From positions 1 to 64,000 of the forward strand of contig NCEH01000008.1 in assembly GCA_002304505.1 (NCBI GenBank): DNA of 64,000 bases. The letters are read 5' to 3'. Position numbers and translations under genes: made by a program. Positions within the stretch are counted from its first letter, which is position 1; each line of letters starts with the position of its first letter. Below the pieces are notes generated by a model. It was given only the letters and a program-made list of their open reading frames with translations, was not told the origin of the DNA and searched no databases. Of the stretch, positions 7,039 to 15,565 are shown one piece after another. Source of the DNA: Rhizobiales bacterium 32-66-11. Lineage in GTDB: Bacteria > Pseudomonadota > Alphaproteobacteria > Rhizobiales > Xanthobacteraceae.

Positions 7039-7363
7039 CACGGTTGCCCAGGTCGAGCTTGTGGAAGGCATTGGCGATGACGTCGGTGGTGTAGACTGTC
7101 TCACCGGCCTTATCCTTATATGAGCCGTCGGCGATGCGGCACTCCGCGTAGACGGCGTCGCCTTTGACGACATGGGTCAGCGCCCATTGGGCGACCTTTT
7201 CGTTCAGCAGGCTGATCGTCACCCAGTCGGTCTCTTCCTTTCGCTCGCCCTTGCTGTCGGTCCAGACGCGATCGGTCGCGACATTGACCTTGGCGGTCTT
7301 GCCAAAGGCCTTCGGTGCCTGTCCGACATGGCCGCGAAGGATGAACAGGTTGGTGGTTCTCAT
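7022..7363 (-). CDS. ssb: Single-stranded DNA-binding protein (OB-fold SSB family)
   Basis: A 113-residue OB-fold protein, MRTTNLFILRGHVGQAPKAF, with 'DWVTISLLNEKVAQWALTHV' and 'KGDAVYAECRIADGSYKDKA' as in element-borne SSBs. It is shorter than chromosomal SSB (about 150-180) and lacks the acidic C-terminal DDDIPF tip, ending GNRDDAGA. ATG 7363 has GGGAG 8 bases upstream, better than the in-frame TTG 7369. It sits in the leftward operon between two SNase-fold genes and likely coats transferred single strands in donor or recipient. Confidence 0.85.
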   Translation of the reverse strand: MRTTNLFILRGHVGQAPKAFGKTAKVNVATDRVWTDSKGERKEETDWVTISLLNEKVAQWALTHVVKGDAVYAECRIADGSYKDKAGETVYTTDVIANAFHKLDLGNRDDAGA

Positions 7364-7396
7364 GGGCAAGGCTCCCTCGGCTGGTGGTGGCGTTGG

Positions 7397-8017
7397 TCAT
7401 GGCGGCGCGATCCCTGGCGTGTCCGGGGCGCTCGAGGCTGTTGGCTGCGACGGCGTCGTAGCCGATCGATCCGCCCGGAGCGCGCGCAGGATGATGGCGT
7501 TCGGTTCGGGCAGGTCGGCGAAGGCCCACAGCCCGGCGTGTCCGCGTTGCGCCACGAGCTGCGCGACGAAGTAGGGCGGGTGGACCGGCTTGCCGTCGGG
7601 TGTCAGCGCCGCGAAGCCGTAGCCGGTCGAAATCAGCGCGGTGCCGAGATCGATCCGTGAGCCGGCGCCTGCTCCGCTCAATGGTTGCGCGATGCAGAAC
7701 ACGAAGACCGTGCGCGCCTCCGGCAGGGCAGCCGCCTGGTAGCATTGTGGCTTCAGGTCCCGCGTCAGCGCGATCAGCATCGCGAGCGAGGCCTCGCCGC
7801 AGTCACGCTTCACGCCATGCGCATTGGTGACGATGGTGCCGCGCAGGCAGGACTGAACCCCATAAAGGCGATAGATCACGCCGCCGTCCGTCCAGCTGTC
7901 GCCGGTCTGGTAGACAGCGTTGCCTGGGACGGCAAACCAGCCCGGCGCGGCGGACTGCGCCGCCACGGGCGATACCGCGGCCGCCAGCACGAGGAGCGCG
8001 ACGCGGACGCGGCGCAT
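7397..8017 (-). CDS. Second exported SNase-like protein, more diverged
   Basis: A 206-residue exported protein: signal peptide MRRVRVALLVLAAAVSPVAA, then 'GGVIYRLYGVQSCLRGT', a counterpart of 'YRLYGIDTC' in the product of 6439-7038. Later parts ('LGTALISTGYGFA', 'AQRGHAGLWAFADLPEP') still follow the SNase outline, but catalytic Glu and second Arg are not recognisable. A Ser/Thr/Pro-rich tail follows. Probably a non-catalytic relative. Located between trbM-like and ssb in the leftward operon. Confidence 0.6.
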   Translation of the reverse strand: MRRVRVALLVLAAAVSPVAAQSAAPGWFAVPGNAVYQTGDSWTDGGVIYRLYGVQSCLRGTIVTNAHGVKRDCGEASLAMLIALTRDLKPQCYQAAALPEARTVFVFCIAQPLSGAGAGSRIDLGTALISTGYGFAALTPDGKPVHPPYFVAQLVAQRGHAGLWAFADLPEPNAIILRALRADRSATTPSQPTASSAPDTPGIAPP

Positions 8018-8018
8018 C

Positions 8019-8522
8019 TCAGTATCCCCTCAGCGAGAAATAAAAGCGCTGCGCGCCGTTCGCCGTGGAGATGTCGACATAATTGGGCTCGGTGCGAGCC
8101 TGCCGTGGTGTCGTGGGATAGGTGGTCTCACACGATCCATCGTCACCACTATGGCAATCGCGCCGCGGTTTGGAGGTGTCGGCGCAAAGATCACCGTTCG
8201 GCGCCGGCACGAGCGCGTCGGTATCGCCGCCGGTTCGTTGCATGGGCGTCGTGCCGGTCGGGCAGGCGAAATAGGGCTCAAAGCCAAGGCGCCCGGCATT
8301 GCCTTCCGGGCAGGTCGGCCAGGACCCGCCGCGCGCGAGCGACCGGAAGAGCTGCTGCATGACCGGCACGCAATAGGGGATGCCCGACCAGCTGGGCGCC
8401 GTGGCAGCGGCGCAAAGGAGTACCTTGCAGCCAAATGAGGCATCCTGCGCCCCGGCTCCGCCGGGCCCAAGCGCGCCGCCGGTGACGATTATCGCCATCG
8501 CCAACCACTGAGGCCGCTTCAT
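8019..8522 (-). CDS. trbM: TrbM/KikA-like exported conjugal transfer protein
   Basis: A 167-residue exported protein: signal peptide MKRPQWLAMAIIVTGGALG, then the TrbM hallmark 'FGCKVLLCAAATAPSWSGIP', 'YCVPVMQQLFRSLARGGSW' and further paired cysteines. TrbM/KikA proteins of IncP and related systems are small periplasmic Cys-rich factors of pilus assembly. It is the first gene of the leftward operon, diverging from virB1 with about 100 bases between starts, so both operons may share control. Confidence 0.75.
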   Translation of the reverse strand: MKRPQWLAMAIIVTGGALGPGGAGAQDASFGCKVLLCAAATAPSWSGIPYCVPVMQQLFRSLARGGSWPTCPEGNAGRLGFEPYFACPTGTTPMQRTGGDTDALVPAPNGDLCADTSKPRRDCHSGDDGSCETTYPTTPRQARTEPNYVDISTANGAQRFYFSLRGY

Positions 8523-8625
8523 CCGCCCTCCTTTTCGGTCCTCTAGGAAAACCCGTCGCCAGTCGTGTTGCCATCGTATCAACATTCAATATATTGTCCA
8601 TGGCGAATTGATTTGAGGGCAGGGC
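8523..8625. promoter_or_regulatory. Divergent promoter region between trbM-like and virB operons
   Basis: This 103-base AT-richer gap carries the only space for promoters of both transfer operons. It contains a perfect 10-bp palindrome CAATATATTG at 8587-8596, about 30 bases before virB1 ATG, a candidate operator or -10 region. No lux-box or FNR-type site was seen. Confidence 0.5.
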
Positions 8626-9369
8626 ATGTGGATTCGCGGCTTGACGATCGGAACGCTCCTGACGACCGGGATGGCAGGGGCCAGCGCGCAGAGCGGAGCG
8701 CCTACGACGCTCGCCACCGTCGACAGTTCCGGCCGCGTCGTCCCGATCGAAGCGCCGGCGCAACCGGTCGAGATACTCCAGGGTCAGAAGGGCGCGGCAT
8801 CTCCCTGTGCGCCCGCCACGGACCTCGCATCCGATGCCGCGAGGGCGCTGATCGTGAGGATCGCCACAGAGGAGAAGTTCTATCCGGACTTCGTCTTGTC
8901 GGTCGCCAAGATCGAGAGCCGCTATCTGTCGACGGCGCTATCGGAAAAGGGCGCGTATGGCCTGATGCAGTTGATGCCCGAGACGGCGCAGCGTTTCGAT
9001 GTCGATCTGTGCGACCCGGTAGGCAATGTACGCGGCGGCGTCCGCTTTCTGCGCGCGCTGCACGAGCGCTACCGGAATCCGTTCTTCATTCTCGCCGCCT
9101 ACAACGCCGGTGAGGCCGCCGTGCAAAAAAGCCGCGGTGTTCCGCCTTATCCCGAGACCGTGCGTTTCGTCGCCGACGTCATGAACGACTTCTATACATG
9201 GCCAGACCCCGCCGCGGCCGCGACAGTCGGCGCCGCGCGGGTCGCGTCGGCCGCTGCCGACATCATCCAACCTCTCTCCGGCGGCGCTTCACCAGCGGCA
9301 GCCTCGGAGCCTGCGAAGCCACGCGCCAAGACACAATGGAGCGACGGCTTCGTGATGCATGTCGACTGA
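8626..9369 (+). CDS. virB1: VirB1-like lytic transglycosylase
   Basis: A 247-residue exported protein with signal peptide MWIRGLTIGTLLTTGMAGAS. The SLT domain (about 70-185) has the catalytic Glu97 in 'SVAKIESRYLS', 'GAYGLMQLMPETAQRF' at 110-125, 'NVRGGVRFLRAL', and 'ILAAYNAGEAAV', all standard for SLT/VirB1. It locally opens peptidoglycan for the T4SS. It opens the rightward operon; virB2 follows after 11 bases. Confidence 0.9.
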   Translation: MWIRGLTIGTLLTTGMAGASAQSGAPTTLATVDSSGRVVPIEAPAQPVEILQGQKGAASPCAPATDLASDAARALIVRIATEEKFYPDFVLSVAKIESRYLSTALSEKGAYGLMQLMPETAQRFDVDLCDPVGNVRGGVRFLRALHERYRNPFFILAAYNAGEAAVQKSRGVPPYPETVRFVADVMNDFYTWPDPAAAATVGAARVASAAADIIQPLSGGASPAAASEPAKPRAKTQWSDGFVMHVD

Positions 9370-9380
9370 GGAGATCGTAG

Positions 9381-9686
9381 ATGAAGCAGCCGTCGAAACG
9401 CGTTCCTTACCTCACCGGAGCCATGTTGCTTCTGATGACCGCCGGCGCCGCCGCACAGTCGGGCGGCACACTGCAGCCGGTGCAGTCGACGCTGACCACC
9501 CTCGTGCAGGCGCTGACCGGCCCGATCGCCACCGCGCTGGCGACGCTTGCCGTCATCGCCTGCGGCTTCTTCGCCTGGTCGGGCCGGCTGACCTGGGGCA
9601 TCGCCGGCAGTGTGATCTTCGGCATCGTGCTGGTGTTCGGTTCGGCGCAGATCGTTCAATTCTTCCAGTCGGCGGTCGGTCAATGA
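9381..9686 (+). CDS. virB2: VirB2/TrbC-type major pilin precursor
   Basis: A 101-residue protein with a long leader and two hydrophobic helices: 'LTGAMLLLMTAGAAAQSGG' then 'ITALATLAVIACGFFAWSG' region and 'GSVIFGIVLVFGSAQIVQFF'. This is the standard layout of T4SS pilins, which are cleaved after the leader and sit in the inner membrane before assembly. Stop overlaps the virB3 ATG (ATGA). Confidence 0.9.
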   Translation: MKQPSKRVPYLTGAMLLLMTAGAAAQSGGTLQPVQSTLTTLVQALTGPIATALATLAVIACGFFAWSGRLTWGIAGSVIFGIVLVFGSAQIVQFFQSAVGQ

Positions 9687-9979
9687 ACAGCCAGCACCTC
9701 GAAGAGCCGCATATCAGCCCGCTGGTCAAAGCACTCACACGCGCGCCGACGCTGATGGGCGTGCCGTACATGTATTTCATGTTCAACGGCGTGGTCTCGT
9801 CGGTCTGCTTTCTGATCTCCCACAATTTGTTCCTGCTGCTGGTCGCAATCCCGCTGCATCTGTTCGGCTACATATTGACGCTGCGCGATGATCGCATCTT
9901 CGAAATCCTGTTCGTCAAATCGACAAGATGCCCACCCCGCTCGCGCGCCTTCTGGGCCGCCGACAGCTATCGCGCGTGA
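9683..9979 (+). CDS. virB3: VirB3-like inner-membrane T4SS protein
   Basis: A 98-residue protein, MNSQHLEEPHISPLVKALTR, with 'APTLMGVPYMYFMFNGVVSS' and two hydrophobic helices, typical of VirB3. It anchors with VirB4 at the inner membrane. ATG overlaps the virB2 stop; virB4 starts 9 bases later behind GAGGAG. Confidence 0.9.
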   Translation: MNSQHLEEPHISPLVKALTRAPTLMGVPYMYFMFNGVVSSVCFLISHNLFLLLVAIPLHLFGYILTLRDDRIFEILFVKSTRCPPRSRAFWAADSYRA

Positions 9980-9988
9980 GGCGAGGAG

Positions 9989-12400
9989 ATGGTGGCAAAG
10001 GCACTCCTCGATGAACTGACCTACGGTGCGGTGTCGCGCCGCGAGCGTCCGGTGGCCAGCCACATCCCCTATACCCGCCATGTCGACGATCACGTCATCA
10101 AGACCCGCGACGGTCTGGTGATGACGATCCTGAAATGCGAGGGCTATTCCTTCGAGACCGCCGACATTAGCGAGATCAACTCCCGCCTGTTGGCGCGCAA
10201 CGACCTCGTCCGCACGCTGGCCAATTCCCGCTTCGCGCTCGTCAGCCATATCATCCGCCGCGAGGTGCAGCCGCGGATCGCGTCGAGCTTCGACAATGCG
10301 CTGTGCCGCGAGATCGACGAGCGCTATGACGCGGCGCTGTCGCAGCGGCGGATGTTCGTCAATGATCTCTATCTGACCATCGTGCGTCGGCCGCTGCAGG
10401 GCCAGGCCGGCACGTTCGACGCGATGCTGACGAAGCTGCTTGGACGCAAGGACGCCGCCGGCGAATCCGTGGCGTCGCAGACGGCCTTGAGCGAGTTGCA
10501 CGACGCCTCGACCGCAGTGCGCGAGAATCTCGCCGCCTATGGAGCGCGCCAGCTCGGCGTCGTACGCCGGGATGGGGTCTGGCACTCGGAACCGCTGGAA
10601 TTCCTCGTTCAGCTCGTCAATGGTGGCATCCCCCGCCCAATGCATTTGCCACGCATGGCGCTCGCCGATGCGCTGTCGATGAAGCGGATCTTCTTCGGCA
10701 AGAACGCCATCGAAATCCGTGGCGCCGGGCCCGAGGACACCCGCTTCGGCGCCATGGTGTCGATCCGCGAGTATCCGGCGCAGACCGGACCGGGCTCCTT
10801 CGACAATCTGTTGCGTGTCCCGCACGAGTTCATCGCGACGCAGAGTTTCGCCATCGTCGACCGCCCCGAGGCGGCCAAGCAGATCGACCGCGTCGCCCGG
10901 CAGGTCGACATGTCGGACGAGGCCGGCTCCATCATCGCCGAGCATCTTGACGAAGCGCGTGACGAACTCCTGGCGTCCGAGGCGATCTACGGTGAGCACC
11001 ACATGTCGGTGATGTGCCTCGGTCGCACGGTTGCCGAGGTTGCCGCCACCGTGACCGCGGTCGGCGCGGCGCTGACCGATCGCTCGGTGATCTGGACGCG
11101 CGAGGATCTCAATTGCGAGCCGGCCTTCTGGGCCCAGCTGCCTGGGAATTTCCCCTACATCGCGCGCAAGTCGGTGATCTCCTCAAAGAACTTCGCCGGC
11201 TTCACGTCATTGCATAATTACCCGAGTGGGCGGTTGGACGGGAACCATTGGGGTCCGGCGATCTCGGTGTTCGAAACCACTTCGCAGACTGCCTATTACT
11301 ACAATCACCATGTTCGCGACCTCGGCAACTTCACCGTCGTCGGGCCCTCGGGCAGCGGCAAGACGGTCTTCCTGTCCTTCATCTCGGCGCAGTCGCAGCG
11401 CGTCACGCCGCGACCGAAGCTGCTGTTCGTCGACAAGGATCGCGGCGCCGAGATCTTCATCCGCGCCATGGGTGGCCAATATGAGGTTCTGGTCCCAGGC
11501 GAGCCGACGGGGTTCAATCCGCTGTCCCTGCCCGACACAGCGCCGAACCGCGAATTCCTGTTCCAGCTCCTCGGCTTCATGTTGCGGCCAGGCCATGGCG
11601 GCGAGCTCAGCGCCTCCGAGGAGCAGGTCATCCGCAACGCCATCGCTTCAGCGCTGAGCGCCGGGCCGGACGGGCGGACGCTAAAGGCCTTCTCGACGCT
11701 GTTGCGCGGGCGCATCCGGGCCGGCGAGGGCGATCTCCTCGCTCGGTTGGAGAGCTGGATGCGGCCGGACCAGCGCGGTTGGCTGTTCAATAATGAGGCC
11801 GATCAGTTCTCGGTCTCGAGCATCTTCGGGTTCGACATGACACGGGTGCTGGACGATCCCGTCATCCGCACCGCGGCGCTGATGTACATCTTCCACCGCA
11901 CCGAGGAGCTGTTGACGGGCGATCCGGTGATGATCTTCCTCGACGAGGGCTGGCGGCTGCTCGACGACCCGGTCTTCGCCTTCTTCATCAAGGACAAGCT
12001 GAAGACAATCCGCAAGCAGAACGGCATCATCGGCTTCGGGACGCAATCGGCCGCCGACATCGTGCGCTCCAACTCGGCGAGCACGCTGATCGAGCAGACC
12101 GCGACCAATGTCTTCTTCCCGAATCCGAAGGCGGATGACGAAAGCTACACCCGCGCCTTCCGGCTCTCGGAGCGCGAAGTGACCTGGATCCGCAGCACGG
12201 TGCCGGAGAGCCGTTCCTTCCTGATCAAGCACGGCCGCGACAGCGTCATCGCCAAACTCAATCTCGCCGGCATGCCGGACATCATCAAGGTGCTGTCGGG
12301 CCGCACCGAGACCGTGGCCGAGCTCGACGCGCTGCGGGCCCGCGTCGGTGACGATCCAGCCGTCTGGCTGCCGATATTCATGGGAAGGGCTGAGGCATGA
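9989..12400 (+). CDS. virB4: VirB4 ATPase of the type IV secretion system
   Basis: An 803-residue ATPase. Walker A 'GPSGSGKTVFLSF' is near residue 452, Walker B 'PVMIFLDEGWRLL' near 648, and the N-terminal CagE/TrbE/VirB4 domain covers the first 400 residues. Length is usual (about 790-830). It energises pilus and substrate steps together with VirB11 and VirD4. The start has GAGGAG directly before ATG; the end overlaps the next gene by ATGA. Confidence 0.95.
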   Translation: MVAKALLDELTYGAVSRRERPVASHIPYTRHVDDHVIKTRDGLVMTILKCEGYSFETADISEINSRLLARNDLVRTLANSRFALVSHIIRREVQPRIASSFDNALCREIDERYDAALSQRRMFVNDLYLTIVRRPLQGQAGTFDAMLTKLLGRKDAAGESVASQTALSELHDASTAVRENLAAYGARQLGVVRRDGVWHSEPLEFLVQLVNGGIPRPMHLPRMALADALSMKRIFFGKNAIEIRGAGPEDTRFGAMVSIREYPAQTGPGSFDNLLRVPHEFIATQSFAIVDRPEAAKQIDRVARQVDMSDEAGSIIAEHLDEARDELLASEAIYGEHHMSVMCLGRTVAEVAATVTAVGAALTDRSVIWTREDLNCEPAFWAQLPGNFPYIARKSVISSKNFAGFTSLHNYPSGRLDGNHWGPAISVFETTSQTAYYYNHHVRDLGNFTVVGPSGSGKTVFLSFISAQSQRVTPRPKLLFVDKDRGAEIFIRAMGGQYEVLVPGEPTGFNPLSLPDTAPNREFLFQLLGFMLRPGHGGELSASEEQVIRNAIASALSAGPDGRTLKAFSTLLRGRIRAGEGDLLARLESWMRPDQRGWLFNNEADQFSVSSIFGFDMTRVLDDPVIRTAALMYIFHRTEELLTGDPVMIFLDEGWRLLDDPVFAFFIKDKLKTIRKQNGIIGFGTQSAADIVRSNSASTLIEQTATNVFFPNPKADDESYTRAFRLSEREVTWIRSTVPESRSFLIKHGRDSVIAKLNLAGMPDIIKVLSGRTETVAELDALRARVGDDPAVWLPIFMGRAEA

Positions 12401-13311
12401 AGCGGCTCGCGCTGACGGTGATTGCCTGGTCGTGGATCGGCGCAGGCGCGGCCTTTGCCGCCATCCCGACCACCGACGCCGCGCAGCTAACGCAGCATTC
12501 GGAGACCGCAGGCGCGACCATCAAACTGGTACCGATCTCCACGCAACGGCAGAACGCCAATCAGGGCGTGAAATGCGCCGTCACGACGGGCAAGAAGGCC
12601 AGCGTCACCGATCCGACGGTGCAGCCGCAATCGGGCGCCGGCAGCCGCACCATCCAGGTCTATGCACCGGAAATGCCGGCGGTCCCGACAGCGGAGGCCC
12701 ACGGCGCCGCGCTCAACAGCCAGACCTTGTTCAAGTCGACGGGCGACGTCGTCGCCGGCCTCGATGCCAGCCGATCGACACTCGGCGCCGCACAATCTGC
12801 GTTTCGCAACGCCGGTTCGCAGGTTGGCACCGCGACGACGGTGATGGCGGCCATCGATATGAACAGTGCCGCGCGTCTGCAGAACAACCTCGCCTGGAAC
12901 GGCGTGATGGGCTCGGCGAATATCTGGGTGACGGCCCTGAACGCGCTCAATCTGGCGCAGAACAGCGACATCAGCCGCGCCACCATTGGGATGCGCTCGG
13001 CGACAACGTCGTCGTCCGGCACCCCGACCATGCCGGCCTGCACGGTCGGCATGGTCGGCATGGTCGGATCGGGGACCGTGGCCGATCCCTGCCGCACGGC
13101 GGGGTCATGCTCGACCACGCCGCCGGGATCGCCCGTGGACCCAGGATGCGTCGCGGCCCGCCACATGGATAGCGACGGCAACGTCCTGTTCTACCTCTCG
13201 GCGGCTCAGGACGAGGCGCGGACTGCCGCGACCGCGCCCTCCGCCCAGCCGCCCTTGTCCGGCGCTGACGTCGCCGCCGCGATCGAGAGCATTCAAGCCA
13301 ACGGCCAATAG
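12397..13311 (+). CDS. Exported T4SS protein, VirB5-like N-terminus, unknown family
   Basis: A 304-residue exported protein: signal peptide MKRLALTVIAWSWIGAGAAF, mature start 'AIPTTDAAQLTQHSETAGAT', reminiscent of VirB5 minor pilins ('IPVTD...L..'). The centre is rich in Ala/Asn/Ser helices, followed by a Cys-containing low-complexity part with a short repeat (VGMVGMVGS) and 'CVAARHMDSDGNVLFYLSAA'. It lies between virB4 and the better virB5 candidate. A pilus-tip or adhesion role is possible; family not certain. Confidence 0.65.
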   Translation: MKRLALTVIAWSWIGAGAAFAAIPTTDAAQLTQHSETAGATIKLVPISTQRQNANQGVKCAVTTGKKASVTDPTVQPQSGAGSRTIQVYAPEMPAVPTAEAHGAALNSQTLFKSTGDVVAGLDASRSTLGAAQSAFRNAGSQVGTATTVMAAIDMNSAARLQNNLAWNGVMGSANIWVTALNALNLAQNSDISRATIGMRSATTSSSGTPTMPACTVGMVGMVGSGTVADPCRTAGSCSTTPPGSPVDPGCVAARHMDSDGNVLFYLSAAQDEARTAATAPSAQPPLSGADVAAAIESIQANGQ

Positions 13312-13320
13312 GAGGCTGCC

Positions 13321-14043
13321 ATGCGATCTGTTCTGAAACTGGCGCTCGGTCTCGCCGTGGGCCTGGTCATTGCCACGTCCGCAGCGCGCGCGCAGGTGCC
13401 GGTGATCGACAATGCGAATCTAACGAAAGCACAGGAGATCGCGACCAGCACCCGGCAGATCCTCGACGCCGACCAGCAGATCCTGCAATTCACGCAGAAG
13501 ACGCTTGCCGCGGTGACCGGGGATCGCACCTCACAGGCGCAGGGCAGCCTGGCGCAGATGGCCTTGGGTGGTGGTTTCTCCATGGCGCAGGCCCCGTCAC
13601 TGGGCTCGGTGATTTCGGGCGGCTCGTTGTCCTTCGCAGGCTTGGGCTCGGGATCGCAGAACATCGTCTCGACGCTGATCAACGGCCTGCAGCTCGTCCA
13701 GACCATCACCGGGATGACCGGCGGCCAGACGCACCCGGTCGACACCGCCTACAAGAACTCCGTCAATGTCGCGGCGACCCTGTCCGGCCTGATCGACTCG
13801 ACGCAGGGAGCCGTCCAGCAGCGCTCCTCCGCATTTACCCAGGGCGGCCAGCAGATCGGCCAGGCCCAGGACCTGAAGGGCAGCGTCGACCAGAACACGC
13901 AGGTGCAGATCCAGACCGGACAGACCATCAATGAGCTCAACGGCGTCGTGAACAATGCGGCGGCGGCTGCCAACCAGGCGAATCTCGATCGCATCGCGGC
14001 GGAGTCCGCCGTCGCGCGCGCCATGAAATTCACCCAGCAGTGA
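13321..14043 (+). CDS. virB5: VirB5/TrbJ-like minor pilin or assembly protein
   Basis: A 240-residue exported protein, signal peptide MRSVLKLALGLAVGLVIATS, mature start 'AQVPVIDNANLTKAQEIATS' and long coiled helices ('TRQILDADQQILQFTQKTLA', 'NGLQLVQTITGMTGG', C-terminal 'NLDRIAAESAVARAMKFTQQ') as in TrbJ/VirB5. VirB5 sits at the pilus tip. GGAGG precedes the ATG. The C-terminal ARAMKFT recurs in the following small protein. Confidence 0.8.
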   Translation: MRSVLKLALGLAVGLVIATSAARAQVPVIDNANLTKAQEIATSTRQILDADQQILQFTQKTLAAVTGDRTSQAQGSLAQMALGGGFSMAQAPSLGSVISGGSLSFAGLGSGSQNIVSTLINGLQLVQTITGMTGGQTHPVDTAYKNSVNVAATLSGLIDSTQGAVQQRSSAFTQGGQQIGQAQDLKGSVDQNTQVQIQTGQTINELNGVVNNAAAAANQANLDRIAAESAVARAMKFTQQ

Positions 14044-14056
14044 CTTTGGAGGACGC

Positions 14057-14233
14057 TTGAACAAGATCACCATCGCCGTCGCCGCTGCGATCATCCTCAT
14101 CGTCGCCGCCAGCGTGATCATCATCCGCATGCCCGCGCCACCGGCACCCGCTGCGCAGACGGAGAGCAAGCCGGATACCGAAGGCCTGGCGCGCGCCATG
14201 ACCTTCACCTCGCCCGCCGAGCCGAAGAAATGA
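14057..14233 (+). CDS. 58-aa single-pass membrane protein within the virB operon, TTG start
   Basis: TTG 14057 follows a strong Shine-Dalgarno (TTGGAGGACGC). The product is a short N-terminus, one hydrophobic helix ('ITIAVAAAIILIVAASVIII') and a periplasmic tail ending 'GLARAMTFTSPAEPKK'. The tail echoes the end of the preceding VirB5-like protein (ARAMKFTQQ). Its stop overlaps the virB7 ATG (ATGA). Small genes at this place often encode entry exclusion or assembly factors (compare trbK); function is inferred only from position. Confidence 0.7.
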   Translation: MNKITIAVAAAIILIVAASVIIIRMPAPPAPAAQTESKPDTEGLARAMTFTSPAEPKK

Positions 14234-14427
14234 TCCGCACCTCGGCAGCACTCGCCGCCCTTTGCGGTCTCGCGCTTGCCCTCGCGGGCTGTGCCTACAA
14301 GCCACTCAAGGCGCCGTGTTCGCCGGACGAAGGCGGCGCGCCGCTCGGCTACGCGGCGTCTACGCCGACGCCATCACCTCAGCCGTTCGAGTCGCTTGAC
14401 GCCTGCGGCCCGATGAAACCGATCTGA
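14230..14427 (+). CDS. virB7: VirB7-like small lipoprotein
   Basis: A 65-residue lipoprotein: MIRTSAALAALCGLALALAG then Cys in lipobox L-A-G-C. VirB7 lipoproteins form the outer-membrane core with VirB9. The mature part is Pro/Ser-rich with two more Cys. ATG overlaps the previous stop; virB6 follows after 7 bases. Confidence 0.75.
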   Translation: MIRTSAALAALCGLALALAGCAYKPLKAPCSPDEGGAPLGYAASTPTPSPQPFESLDACGPMKPI

Positions 14428-14434
14428 GGGCGCG

Positions 14435-15565
14435 ATGGCGACGTTCAGCATCACCTCGCTGCTGCAATCGGTCGACCAGATCGGCCAGAACTACGTCTCG
14501 ACCGCCTACCAGGCGCTGTCGAACGCGCTGACATCGGGCGGAGCGACGAGCGTCGCCGGGCTGCTCCTGACGCTTTATGTGATCTTCTGGGGCGTCGGCA
14601 TCTGGCAGGGCACGGCAACCGGCGGCCCGGCCGACCACGCCTTCAGGCTGCTTCGCGCCTTCCTGATCTATGCGCTCGCAACCAGTTGGAACGATTTTCA
14701 GACGCTGGCGTACCGGTTCATGAATGACGGGCCGTCGGCGATCGGCAACGCGCTGCTCAGCGCCGTGACCACCGCCAACAACACCGGCACGGCGCAGAAC
14801 CTGACCTCGGTCAACGGCGTGCAGTCGGCCCTGCAGAACATGTGGGACACCACCAACAGCGCCACCGAAGCGTTCCTGCAGAATGCGGGCCTCACCAATT
14901 GGGGGCCCTACATCTTCGCCGCCGTCTTCTATGTGGTGATGGCGCTGCTGATCGGCTTCGCGATCTTCCTGATCGTGCTGTCGAAGCTCTTCATGTGGCT
15001 GCTGCTGGCATTGGCGCCGGTATTCATCATCCTGCTGCTGTTTGGCGTCACCTCGCGCTTCTTCAGCGGCTGGCTCGGTACGCTCATCCAGTATTTTCTG
15101 GTGCAGGTGCTCGTCTACGCATTCCTCGCCTTCTACGTCTCGCTGATCCAGCAGACCATCGACACGCTGAACGGCGTCGCAAATACCAAGAGCGCGAGCT
15201 GGGCGACGATTGGCCCCGTCGTGCTGCTGGCCATCATCGGCGTGCTGCTGCTGGCCCAGATCAACAACGTGGCCGCGGCCATTGCCGGCGGCGTGCCGAT
15301 CTCGAGTTCGCGGATCGGTGCGGTGCTCGCCACGGTCAGCGGCTATCGGCTCGGCATGGCGGCAAACAGGGCCCGTCTTGCCTTTCGCAACCCGTTGAAC
15401 CCGGGCTCAACGTCGCGGCGCGAGGAGCTGGCGGCGCGCCAGCGTGCGCGTGTCGGGCTGCGCGCGGCGTCGTGGGCGCAATCGCCTGAGTTCCGCAGGC
15501 TCGCTGAACAGATCAAGCATCCCGGCTCGCCGCCGGCGCAAGGTGGGGGAGGGAACCGGCCTTGA
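14435..15565 (+). CDS. virB6: VirB6/TrbL polytopic inner-membrane protein
   Basis: A 376-residue membrane protein with about six to eight hydrophobic segments ('VAGLLLTLYVIFWGVGIWQG', 'AAVFYVVMALLIGFAIFLIV', 'LLLALAPVFIILLLFG', 'VVLLAIIGVLLLAQIN') and a basic C-terminal cytoplasmic tail. VirB6 lines the substrate path. The stop overlaps the TTG start of virB8. Confidence 0.88.
   Translation: MATFSITSLLQSVDQIGQNYVSTAYQALSNALTSGGATSVAGLLLTLYVIFWGVGIWQGTATGGPADHAFRLLRAFLIYALATSWNDFQTLAYRFMNDGPSAIGNALLSAVTTANNTGTAQNLTSVNGVQSALQNMWDTTNSATEAFLQNAGLTNWGPYIFAAVFYVVMALLIGFAIFLIVLSKLFMWLLLALAPVFIILLLFGVTSRFFSGWLGTLIQYFLVQVLVYAFLAFYVSLIQQTIDTLNGVANTKSASWATIGPVVLLAIIGVLLLAQINNVAAAIAGGVPISSSRIGAVLATVSGYRLGMAANRARLAFRNPLNPGSTSRREELAARQRARVGLRAASWAQSPEFRRLAEQIKHPGSPPAQGGGGNRP

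Noticed and set aside
9680..11002. 440-residue minus frame inside virB3/virB4
   Set aside because: Antisense to well-supported virB3 and virB4; repetitive Arg/His/Gln-rich composition typical of a shadow frame.
13030..13075. Short tandem repeat GGTCGGCAT/GGTCGGCATG
   Set aside because: A local 9-base repeat within a coding gene (VGMVGMVG), too short to be a regulatory or CRISPR repeat.
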